NCBI GenBank assembly: GCA_029261405.1
Contig: JAJDBK010000031.1
Coordinates: 1-64,000 of the forward strand
Direction: 5' to 3'
From: Nitrospinaceae bacterium
GTDB lineage: Bacteria > Nitrospinota_A > UBA7883 > JAJDBK01
DNA length: 64,000 bases
Numbering within the stretch: the first letter of the stretch is position 1; the number at the start of each line of letters is the position of its first letter. The notes beneath the pieces were generated by a model. That model did no database searches. It was not told where the DNA came from and saw only the letters and a list, made by a program, of their open reading frames with translations. Both the position numbers and the translations under genes were made by a program. Shown piece after piece: positions 57,791 through 64,000 of this stretch.

Positions 57791-58984
57791 ATGAAACTCT
57801 CTGATCGCCTTTCCAAAGTAAAATCTTCCCCCACTCTGGCTATTACCGCCAAGGCTAAAGCCATGAAAGCCGAAGGTATCGACGTAATAAGTTTCGGCGC
57901 CGGGGAGCCTGACTTTGACACACCCGATTTCGTGAAGGAGGCGGCCATAAAAGCGCTCCATGACGGCGCGACCAAATATACAGATGTCTCAGGAATGCCG
58001 GAACTGCGCGATGCGCTGACCAGCTATTTTCTTGAGACCGAAGGGCTTGAATACAAAAGATCGGAGACCATCTTCTCCGTCGGCGGAAAACACTCGCTCT
58101 ACAATGCGTTCATGGCGCTTCTCTCACCCGGTGACGAGGTGATAATCCCCTCCCCCTACTGGGTCTCTTACCCGGAGATGGTTACGCTGGCGGAGGGTGT
58201 TCCTGTCATCCTGGAAACGAAAGAAGAAGACGGTTTCCTCTTCACAGCCGGGGAGCTTGCCGCCAAGGTTACGAAAAAGACCAAAGCCATCGTCATAAAC
58301 ACCCCTTCCAATCCGTCCGGGGCGGTCTATAGCGAAGAGACGCTTAAGGCGATCTGCGAAGTGGCGGTTAAAAACGAAATATTCGTAATCTGGGACGAGA
58401 TATATAAAGATGTCTACTACGGTGAAGGCAGACTCCGATCTCTCCCCTTCTACGATCCTGCGGTAAAGCCGTATACGCTGATCATATCCGGGTTCTCCAA
58501 AAATTTCTCCATGACCGGATGGCGGCTCGGCTACACATTGGCCGATGAGAGAATAATCAAGGGAATGAGTGTGATTCAGGGGCAATCCACATCCAATCCG
58601 ACATCATTCGCGCAGTACGGCGCCCTTGCCGCCCTCCAGAAAGGCCCGCTACACCTGACCGAATGGCTAAAACAGTTCAAGGCCCGACGAGACGCTCTGC
58701 TCGCAGGTTTCGAGAATATGCAAGGTGTTACCTCCCTGAAACCGGAAGGCGCGTTTTACGTATTCCCGAACATTTCAGGCCTCTTTGGTAAAAAGTGGCG
58801 AGGCGAGGCGCTAAAAGACAGCTACGACGTTACGAAATTCCTGCTGGAGGAAGCAAGAGTGGCCGTTACGCCGGGTGACCCGTTCGGTTCGCCGGGTAAT
58901 ATCAGGATGTCCTACGCGCTCTCCATGGAAGAGTTACTAAACGGGATTGATCGCATGAATAACGCGGTTGCGTCACTCGACTAA
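57791..58984 (+). CDS. Aspartate aminotransferase-type PLP enzyme
   Basis: A 397-residue class I aminotransferase of the bacterial AspC/AspB (Ib) group. It has FGAGEPDFDTPDFVKEAA, KYTDVSGMPELRDAL, NTPSNPSGAVYS, the PLP Lys in ISGFSKNFSMTGWRLGY, and the Arg in NIRMSYALS that binds the alpha-carboxylate. The likely reaction is aspartate plus 2-oxoglutarate, with broad specificity possible. The UGA-containing peroxiredoxin gene follows 21 bp downstream. Confidence 0.93.
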   Translation: MKLSDRLSKVKSSPTLAITAKAKAMKAEGIDVISFGAGEPDFDTPDFVKEAAIKALHDGATKYTDVSGMPELRDALTSYFLETEGLEYKRSETIFSVGGKHSLYNAFMALLSPGDEVIIPSPYWVSYPEMVTLAEGVPVILETKEEDGFLFTAGELAAKVTKKTKAIVINTPSNPSGAVYSEETLKAICEVAVKNEIFVIWDEIYKDVYYGEGRLRSLPFYDPAVKPYTLIISGFSKNFSMTGWRLGYTLADERIIKGMSVIQGQSTSNPTSFAQYGALAALQKGPLHLTEWLKQFKARRDALLAGFENMQGVTSLKPEGAFYVFPNISGLFGKKWRGEALKDSYDVTKFLLEEARVAVTPGDPFGSPGNIRMSYALSMEELLNGIDRMNNAVASLD

Positions 58985-59005
58985 TATAAAGGATAGGAGC
59001 CGATT

Positions 59006-59458
59006 ATGGTGAAAGAGGGAACTAAAGCGCCAGATTTTTCCCTGCCGGACCAGGACGAGGTAGAAAGGTCGCTGAAAGATTTCGACGGATCGAGAGTCGT
59101 TATCTTTTTCTACCCCAAAGCCTCAACCGGAGGATGAACGACCGAAGCGACCGAGTTTCGGGACGCATCAGAAGACTTTAAGAGTAAGAACGTCAGGATC
59201 ATAGGGATCAGCAGGGATAGACCGGCCGCCCAGAAGAAGTGGGCCGAGAAGTACGAACTCCCTTTTCCACTCCTCTCCGACCCGGAAGGGATCGTGCAAA
59301 AAAAATATGACGCATGGGGGGAGAAGAAGTTGTACGGAAAGGTCTCCATTGGCCCTATCCGAACCACTGTGGTCATCGGGGAGAAGGGCAAGATCGAAAA
59401 GATCTACCCGAAGGTCAAGGTGAAAGGACACGTGGCGGTCGTTTTGGCCGATCTGTAA
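59006..59458 (+). CDS. Bcp/PrxQ-type peroxiredoxin, probable selenoprotein (in-frame UGA at codon 44)
   Basis: A 151-codon frame (150 residues) from ATG 59006 to TAA 59458, interrupted only by TGA at 59135-59137. It reads FFYPKASTGG-U-TTEATEF where Bcp proteins have YPKxxTPGCTTEACDFRD, so UGA replaces the peroxidatic Cys. The resolving Cys is Thr. Homology on both sides is good (GTKAPDFSLPDQD before; VRIIGISRDRPAAQKKW and YELPFPLLSDP after). A small stem-loop (CCGAA at 59142-59146, TTCGG at 59157-59161, loop starting with G) follows the UGA and could be part of a SECIS. The RBS is GGATAGGAG. It reduces peroxides, probably with thioredoxin. sel genes are not in the window. Alternatives: nonsense mutation or sequence error. 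Confidence 0.85.
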
Positions 59459-59474
59459 GAGAGCGCCAGAAGCG

Positions 59475-59548
59475 GGGATTCAGGTCAGGTCGTAAAAACC
59501 AGAGGTAAGACCGACATGGCCTGACCCCGATTTTTTCGCCTGAATCCC
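59475..59548. terminator. Nested inverted repeats, possible bidirectional terminator
   Basis: GGGATTCAGG (59475-59484) matches CCTGAATCCC (59539-59548) exactly; inside, GGTCAGG (59483-59489) matches CCTGACC (59520-59526). A run of six T at 59531-59536 lies in the right arm. It sits between the convergent peroxiredoxin and infA genes. Confidence 0.45.
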
Positions 59549-59559
59549 TTCAGAGTCGA

Positions 59560-59871
59560 TTATTTGTAGCGGTAGGTTATCCGACCACGAGTCAGGTCAT
59601 AAGGGGAGAGCTCCATCCGGACTTTGTCGCCGGCAAGGATCCTGATGAAAAATTTTCGCATTTTTCCCGAGACGTGAGCAAGAACGGTATATCCGTTTTC
59701 CAGATCGACCTTGAACATGGCGTTGGGCAACGCTTCCAACACCGTTCCCTCCACTTCGACCGCTTTGTCGGAGTGTTTCTCCTCCATCTTGTCTATCTGG
59801 TCCTGTCGTTTTGTTTTGCCTTTTTTCTTCCGACCTGTGCCGACAGGTTTACGTTGTTTCTTTTTTGCCAT
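59560..59871 (-). CDS. infA: Translation initiation factor IF-1 with basic N-terminal extension
   Basis: A 103-residue protein whose last 72 residues are canonical IF-1 ([56 protein letters not shown]). IF-1 is normally about 72 residues; here about 28 Lys/Arg-rich residues precede it ([20 protein letters not shown]). TAAGG lies immediately before the first ATG (59871), a tight spacing. The internal ATG at 59787 would give a normal-length factor but has no good Shine-Dalgarno. Gene stands alone. Confidence 0.93.
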   Translation of the reverse strand: MAKKKQRKPVGTGRKKKGKTKRQDQIDKMEEKHSDKAVEVEGTVLEALPNAMFKVDLENGYTVLAHVSGKMRKFFIRILAGDKVRMELSPYDLTRGRITYRYK

Positions 59872-60156
59872 GCCTTAGAATATCGTTATTATTTTGAGTT
59901 TACCACCCCTGTTCAATGGACAGGTTATCTCTCCAATTTACAATCATTTCCCGATGAATACAAGGTTTTACCTGCCACCCGGACGGAAGAGAGCTTCCAG
60001 CGTATTCCTGGCGAACGGGCCACCGACAACCATTGTTTTTTATCTCCATGCGTTTCAGGCAGTTATCGTGTCCGATATATGGACAGGTTAATGTCCGGCT
60101 CTATTTATTGCGAATGAAAAAAGTTTTCCAGCCTTGACCGGCGCCACAGCAAAATC

Positions 60157-60184
60157 TTGATTAAATTAAAGATTCATATATAAT
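60157..60184 (+). promoter_or_regulatory. Sigma-70 promoter of metK
   Basis: TTGATT at 60157-60162 and a perfect TATAAT at 60179-60184 with a 16-bp spacer. The leader to the metK start is about 50 nt with GAGGGAT as Shine-Dalgarno. The rest of the 59872-60242 gap holds no gene and no SAM riboswitch that I can recognise. Confidence 0.65.
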
Positions 60185-60242
60185 AGCCGTTTTTACAAAC
60201 ACACACGGAAACTGTTTCAAGCACTTATATAGAGGGATAAAC

Positions 60243-61415
60243 ATGGGCCGCATCAACTATCTATTCACTTCAGAGTCAGTCTCCGAAGGACACCCGGACA
60301 AGGTTTCAGATCAGGTATCGGACGCTGTTCTCGACGTGGTTATCGGTCAGGACAGTATGGCGCGTGTTGCGTGCGAAACCTTCTGCACTACCGGACTTGT
60401 CGTGGTTGGCGGAGAGTACACCTGCGCCCCCGATGTCAAGCTCGATGTGGACGCCACTGTCCGCCGGGTCATCAAAGAGATCGGATATGACGATCCCTCC
60501 ACAGGTTTTGACTACCGATCCTGTGGTGTCATCAACGTCATGCACGGTCAGTCGGCCGATATTGCCATGGGCGTTGTGCGGGAGGCCGCTGAAGATCAGG
60601 GGGCTGGCGATCAAGGAATTATGTTCGGATACGCAACGAACGAAACCGCCGAACTTATGCCACTGCCGGTGATGCTCTCGCACAAACTGCTTATGAAGCT
60701 GGCCGAAGAGAGAAAAAGTGGCGCAATGCCATTCCTTCGCCCCGACAGCAAGGCCCAGGTCACAGTTGAATATATAAACAGAAAACCACACCGGGTCGAA
60801 ACGATCGTGCTCTCCACTCAGCACAGCGAAGATATCAGCGAAGAAGATCTGAAAAGGGAAGTGATCGAGAAGGTCATCAAACCGGTCATGCCTGGAAATC
60901 TTTTCGACGAGAAAAAGGTCAATTACCATATCAACCCGACCGGCAGGTTCGTTATCGGCGGACCTCACGGCGACACAGGGCTTACCGGACGCAAGATCAT
61001 CGTAGACACCTACGGCGGTGTTGGCTCCCACGGTGGCGGCGCTTTCTCAGGCAAGGACCCGAGCAAGGTTGATCGCTCCGCTTCATACATGGCCCGTTAC
61101 ATAGCCAAAAACCTGGTGGCCGCAGGCATCATGGACAAATGCGAGGTGCAACTCGCCTACGCTATTGGTGTCGCCGAGCCGGTTTCGGTTCTGGTAGACT
61201 CCTTTGGAACCAGAAAAGTGGATCAGGAGAAGATTCACAAAGCGGTGCGTGACGTTTTCGACCTGCGCCCTTACGGTATCTTGAAAACTCTCGACCTCAG
61301 GAAACCGATCTTCCAGAAAACCGCCGCCTACGGGCACTTCGGCAGGGAAGAACCGGGATTCACCTGGGAGGTTAAAGACAAAGCGGACGAATTGAGAAGC
61401 TCTGTCGGATTATAA
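60243..61415 (+). CDS. metK: S-adenosylmethionine synthetase
   Basis: A 390-residue enzyme joining methionine and ATP. It starts [20 protein letters not shown] and has the signature hexapeptide in [19 protein letters not shown] and the P-loop-like [16 protein letters not shown]. Length is typical. Its product feeds the radical-SAM enzyme MqnE and methylation. It has its own promoter and a strong terminator. Confidence 0.97.
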   Translation: MGRINYLFTSESVSEGHPDKVSDQVSDAVLDVVIGQDSMARVACETFCTTGLVVVGGEYTCAPDVKLDVDATVRRVIKEIGYDDPSTGFDYRSCGVINVMHGQSADIAMGVVREAAEDQGAGDQGIMFGYATNETAELMPLPVMLSHKLLMKLAEERKSGAMPFLRPDSKAQVTVEYINRKPHRVETIVLSTQHSEDISEEDLKREVIEKVIKPVMPGNLFDEKKVNYHINPTGRFVIGGPHGDTGLTGRKIIVDTYGGVGSHGGGAFSGKDPSKVDRSASYMARYIAKNLVAAGIMDKCEVQLAYAIGVAEPVSVLVDSFGTRKVDQEKIHKAVRDVFDLRPYGILKTLDLRKPIFQKTAAYGHFGREEPGFTWEVKDKADELRSSVGL

Positions 61416-61427
61416 ACAAGACTATAC

Positions 61428-61470
61428 GCCCCTGGCGCTTCTGAACCATGGAGCGGTGGGGGCTTTTTTT
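61428..61470 (+). terminator. Rho-independent terminator of metK
   Basis: GCCCC...GGGGC hairpin with inner GCTTC/GGAGC-like pairing (61428-61463) followed by seven T (61464-61470), 12 bp after the metK stop. Confidence 0.8.
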
Positions 61471-61481
61471 ATTCGTGGACA

Positions 61482-61529
61482 GCGCAATATATATGGGGGT
61501 AAAACAACCCAAGGCGCTATATATATGGC
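61482..61529. repeat. Paired AT-core elements GCGC(A/T)ATATATATGG
   Basis: gcgcaatatatatggg (61482-61497) and gcgctatatatatggc (61514-61529) match at 14 of 16 positions, 32 bp apart. GGGT...ACCC and AGCGC...GCGCT pairs also allow a fold. Purpose unknown; it lies between the metK terminator and a small minus-strand gene. Confidence 0.35.
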
Positions 61530-61545
61530 CTTGAAGGGGTTTCCG

Positions 61546-61692
61546 TCAAAGAAGAAGCGTGTTGAAGAAGAAACGCTCGTACAGTTTGGCTGTTTTCAGC
61601 GCCTTCCCCTTCTTGACGAGAGATGTGAGGGAGCAGTAGACATGCACTGGATTCAGATAATGTCGAATCCTGTCTTTTACTGAAATTTTCAT
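61546..61692 (-). CDS. Small 48-residue protein, possible DNA/RNA- or membrane-associated
   Basis: A short frame with an ATG at 61692 and TGA at 61546-61548, preceded by GGAGAAAAGAAAA as Shine-Dalgarno. The product starts MKISVKDRIRHYLNPVHVYC and ends AKLYERFFFNTLLL; it is strongly basic in the middle (SLVKKGKALK). I recall small proteins with an NPLHVYCRL-type core in Deltaproteobacteria, which would support it, but cannot check. The rest of the 61416-62037 gap is AT-rich and shows no other gene; divergent promoters for this gene and the M16 peptidase probably lie at 61700-62037. Confidence 0.55.
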   Translation of the reverse strand: MKISVKDRIRHYLNPVHVYCSLTSLVKKGKALKTAKLYERFFFNTLLL

Positions 61693-62037
61693 TTTTCTTT
61701 TCTCCACTCTCGTATCTCTATATCGTCCATGCCGGCCCGTTTGATAAGGGCTGTTTGGTTAATTATATGAGCATATTGTGTGCCGTTTTGGACTAGATTC
61801 AGTACCCATTGATTTTATTATGGTTAGAAAAACGAATATGTAAAAAAAATGACGCTGGACGCAAAAATGTCTACGTTATTTGAAAAAGCGCCAAAAATTG
61901 CGCTATATCAGGACAGAAACAAACCTGTATGTATACATTTTTTCCAAATATCGTTACGCCGATTAGTTTACAATATCTGTTTCATTCAAACTGGCTCGTT
62001 ATTGCCGGTGAATTTCATAAATATTGCGGTCAAAACG

Positions 62038-63309
62038 ATGAAACAAGAATATGCCAAAGATCACCTCGCCAATGGCGTAAGGGTCATTACCGCCCCGATG
62101 CCCTCCACCCGTTCCATAACTGTGATGGTCATGGTGTCGGCTGGAAGCCGTTACGAGAGCAGAAATATAAACGGACTCTCCCATTTTATGGAGCATATGT
62201 TTTTCAAAGGCGCAAAGCGCTACCCCGACGCCATGGCTGTCGCCTCGGCCATAGATTCTGTCGGCGGTGTGTTTAACGCCTTCACGTCGGAAGAGAAAGT
62301 GGCCTACTTCGTAAAACTCTCCTCCGGGAAAAAGGAGATCGCCTACGACCTCCTGTCGGACATGTTGCTTAACTCAAAGTTCGACAAGGATGAGATCGAC
62401 CGGGAACGGGGCGTTATCATCGAAGAGATACGGATGTACAACGACGACCCGATGAGCAGGGTCCAGATCGATTTCAAAGAGCGTTTCTACGGCGACTGTC
62501 CGCTCGGTTGGGACGTAGCGGGCCCGGAAGAGAACATTACCACCGTAACCAGGGATGATTTCATAAACTTCCGTGATCGCCATTACCAGACCGATTCTTG
62601 TGTAATCTCTGTAGCCGGAGATATAACCCACGAAGAAAATATGGCGATCTGCGAACGGTTCTTCACCTTCGAGGGTGGGGGCGATCCCGCTCCGAAAGCC
62701 GCTCCTTACACTCCTTCCTCCGGGTCGAGGAGTTATCTTTCTCCAAAAGAGACCGAGCAGGCTCATTTTGTCCTCGGTTTTCCGATTCCCGGAGATGAAC
62801 ACGAAGACCAGCCAACGTTAAAGACCATGAACAATATTCTGGGTGGAACCATGTCATCCCGGCTTTTTCATCAGGTACGAGAGAGGCGGGGTCTGGCTTA
62901 TTACATAAGATCCTCCCGATGCGCCTTCACCGACACAGGCGCCCTGAAAATATCAGCGGGTGTGAACGTCAACAAACTAGGTGACGCAATAAAATGTGTC
63001 ATGGACGAGGCGCGTAAAGCGGTGGAGAGCGGCTTCACCGAAGAGGAGCTTATCCGTGGACAAGAGAATATAAAAGGGCGAACAGACCTCTCCCTTGAAG
63101 ACTCAATGTCGGTAGCCGGGCTTTACGCTTCACAGGAGACCCTGCACTCGAAGATCAAGACAGCGGAAGAGCTGTCGGACGAAATAAGCGCTGTCACCCT
63201 GGACGACCTGCAAAGAGTGGCCAGCAAGTATATCAATCCAGACAACGTTAAACTTACTGTACTGGGGCCATACAAAGAGATCACACCGTTCGACGAGGCT
63301 CTCAACTAA
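62038..63309 (+). CDS. M16-family zinc peptidase (processing peptidase-like)
   Basis: A 423-residue metallopeptidase with the inverted zinc motif HFMEHMFFKGAKR (HxxEH) and the distal Glu in DRERGVIIEEIRMYNDDP. The two homologous M16 halves are complete (second half QRERRGL-type region at RERRGLAYYIRSS). It has no signal peptide and is presumably cytosolic, like YmxG/PqqF relatives. Start: ATG 62038 fits the family; an in-frame ATG at 61849 would add 63 residues of non-homologous, AT-rich sequence. The tyrosine phosphatase starts 1 bp after its stop. Confidence 0.92.
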   Translation: MKQEYAKDHLANGVRVITAPMPSTRSITVMVMVSAGSRYESRNINGLSHFMEHMFFKGAKRYPDAMAVASAIDSVGGVFNAFTSEEKVAYFVKLSSGKKEIAYDLLSDMLLNSKFDKDEIDRERGVIIEEIRMYNDDPMSRVQIDFKERFYGDCPLGWDVAGPEENITTVTRDDFINFRDRHYQTDSCVISVAGDITHEENMAICERFFTFEGGGDPAPKAAPYTPSSGSRSYLSPKETEQAHFVLGFPIPGDEHEDQPTLKTMNNILGGTMSSRLFHQVRERRGLAYYIRSSRCAFTDTGALKISAGVNVNKLGDAIKCVMDEARKAVESGFTEEELIRGQENIKGRTDLSLEDSMSVAGLYASQETLHSKIKTAEELSDEISAVTLDDLQRVASKYINPDNVKLTVLGPYKEITPFDEALN

Positions 63310-63310
63310 A

Positions 63311-63808
63311 ATGGAGGGTGTCCAAAAACTGCTAACGGTCTGCACAGGCAATCTGTGCCGCTCCCCTATGGCTGAGTACGTTCTTCAGGTGGAGCTTTTG
63401 GCCAGAGGGCTTGACCATATTCTGGTCGAATCAGCCGGGATAGTCGCCTATGACGGGAACCCCGCCGCCGCCATGGCCATACAGGAGATGGACCGCCACG
63501 GCATAGATATGCGAGCGCACCGGAGCAGGCCATTGACTAAAGAGATGATCGAGGAGGCGAAAATGGTCCTCGTAATGGATCGCCACCATCTCTACACCGT
63601 GCGGGAGATGTCGATAGAGAACGCAAAAAAAGCTATTCTTATGGGGAGCCTGACCTCTGACAAGGAGTTCCCGATTATCAAGGATCCGTATGGAGGGCCG
63701 AGAGCGGGATTCGCAAAGGTCTACAGCCAGGTCCATGAAGCCTCCGTCAATCTGGTCGATATTCTGGTCAGGGAAACGGAGCAGTGGAAAAGAAGAACCG
63801 GACGCTAG
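63311..63808 (+). CDS. Low-molecular-weight protein tyrosine phosphatase
   Basis: A 165-residue phosphatase. The P-loop CTGNLCRS (CX5R) is at about residue 11, and the general-acid loop is DPYGGP near 120. Such enzymes dephosphorylate tyrosine kinases of capsule export or arginine-phosphorylated proteins; no kinase is nearby to decide. Its stop overlaps the convergent partial gene at the right edge. Confidence 0.92.
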   Translation: MEGVQKLLTVCTGNLCRSPMAEYVLQVELLARGLDHILVESAGIVAYDGNPAAAMAIQEMDRHGIDMRAHRSRPLTKEMIEEAKMVLVMDRHHLYTVREMSIENAKKAILMGSLTSDKEFPIIKDPYGGPRAGFAKVYSQVHEASVNLVDILVRETEQWKRRTGR

Positions 63809-64000
63809 GGGCATGTTACTATTTCGCAGACGTTGTCGCTGTCTGGTCCCTTGTCGGCCCTGCATGATATGTCGGTACCTCCGTTTTCGCCTGCGCAGGT
63901 CCAGATCCAGCCATTGGCTTCCAGGGTGACCGTACTGGCGGCGCCTGTTGTGCAAAGCTCTTTTTCCGGAATTGTGCTGTACGATCCACCGTTCGCTTTG
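63805..64000 (-). CDS. C-terminal end of a secreted repeat protein (cut by window edge)
   Basis: 65 codons are open on the minus strand to a TAG at 63805-63807. The residues (GSYSTIPEKELCTTGAAS, TVTLEANGWIWTCAGENGG, DISCRADKG) match the short Cys-containing repeat with WTWTCxGxNGG found in many large surface or secreted proteins. The pattern of four or more cysteines suggests disulfides, thus export. The rest is outside the window. Confidence 0.75.
   Translation of the reverse strand, partial: KANGGSYSTIPEKELCTTGAASTVTLEANGWIWTCAGENGGTDISCRADKGPDSDNVCEIVTCP

Noticed and set aside
59872-60120. Small genes in the gap between infA and metK
   Set aside because: Several frames of 45-65 codons exist on both strands, but none has a convincing Shine-Dalgarno or family-like sequence.
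60185-60242. SAM riboswitch before metK
   Set aside because: The leader is only about 50 nt and shows none of the SAM-I/II/SAH structural elements I could recognise.
61849-62037. N-terminal extension of the M16 peptidase
   Set aside because: 63 additional residues are AT-rich with no homology and no signal peptide; the start at 62038 fits the family.

Overview
The window reads as chromosomal DNA of a Gram-negative bacterium, gene-dense on both strands, with moderate GC, many TTG/GTG starts and little mobile DNA. An outer membrane is implied by lptE and lnt. Menaquinone is apparently made by the futalosine route (mqnP, mqnE and mqnA lie close together). Large PAS/hybrid-kinase and cyclic-di-GMP proteins, a VKOR-DsbA fusion and a UGA-interrupted peroxiredoxin that is probably a selenoprotein all fit a Desulfobacterota or Nitrospinota-like lineage. 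That placement is inference; no rRNA gene is present to settle it.

Layout. 1-0.5 kb: 3' end of an IS481-family transposase, then a hairpin-repeat fragment. 0.5-5 kb: a REC-PAS-GGDEF-EAL protein convergent with amtB-glnK, which has a well-formed sigma-54-type promoter. 5-7.6 kb: secG, a peptide-binding lipoprotein whose C-terminus is written by palindromic repeats, and a hairpin-repeat patch. 7.6-13.1 kb (minus): mreB-mreC-mreD, rnr, and an aldo/keto reductase homologue without its catalytic residues. 13.3-17 kb (plus): an unrecognised protein, a cysteine-cluster protein, endonuclease V and leucyl aminopeptidase. 17-21.4 kb (minus): a large CHASE3-type hybrid kinase, a small lipoprotein, a MITE-like inverted repeat and tRNA-Leu(UAA). 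21.4-30.2 kb (plus): PRC-barrel protein, VKOR-DsbA, UvrD helicase, mqnP, radC, mqnE, mqnA and a DegP-like protease. 30.1-32.7 kb (minus): a secreted protein of unknown function and a DHH phosphoesterase. 32.8-34.9 kb (plus): pfkA and ribF. 34.9-38.4 kb (minus): sigma factor split by an in-frame TAA, zinc-finger anti-sigma protein, and M48/TPR protease. 38.5-48 kb (plus): lptE, hflX, two related hybrid kinases and an HD-GYP regulator. 48-53 kb (minus): rodZ-like, purine nucleoside phosphorylase with a histone-like tail, FHA protein, nadB. 53.1-59.5 kb (plus): lnt, cation diffusion facilitator, two aminotransferases, coaD and the UGA-containing peroxiredoxin. 59.5-64 kb: infA with a basic extension, metK, a 48-residue small gene, an M16 peptidase, a low-molecular-weight tyrosine phosphatase, and the edge of a secreted repeat protein.

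The two most unusual signals are the in-frame UGA replacing the peroxidatic cysteine of a Bcp-type peroxiredoxin (59006-59458), and the sigma factor broken exactly between region 2 and the rest of the protein by TAA-CAG-ATG in one reading frame (37327-38376), followed by its probable anti-sigma factor and a protease. No CRISPR array, rRNA or prophage was seen.
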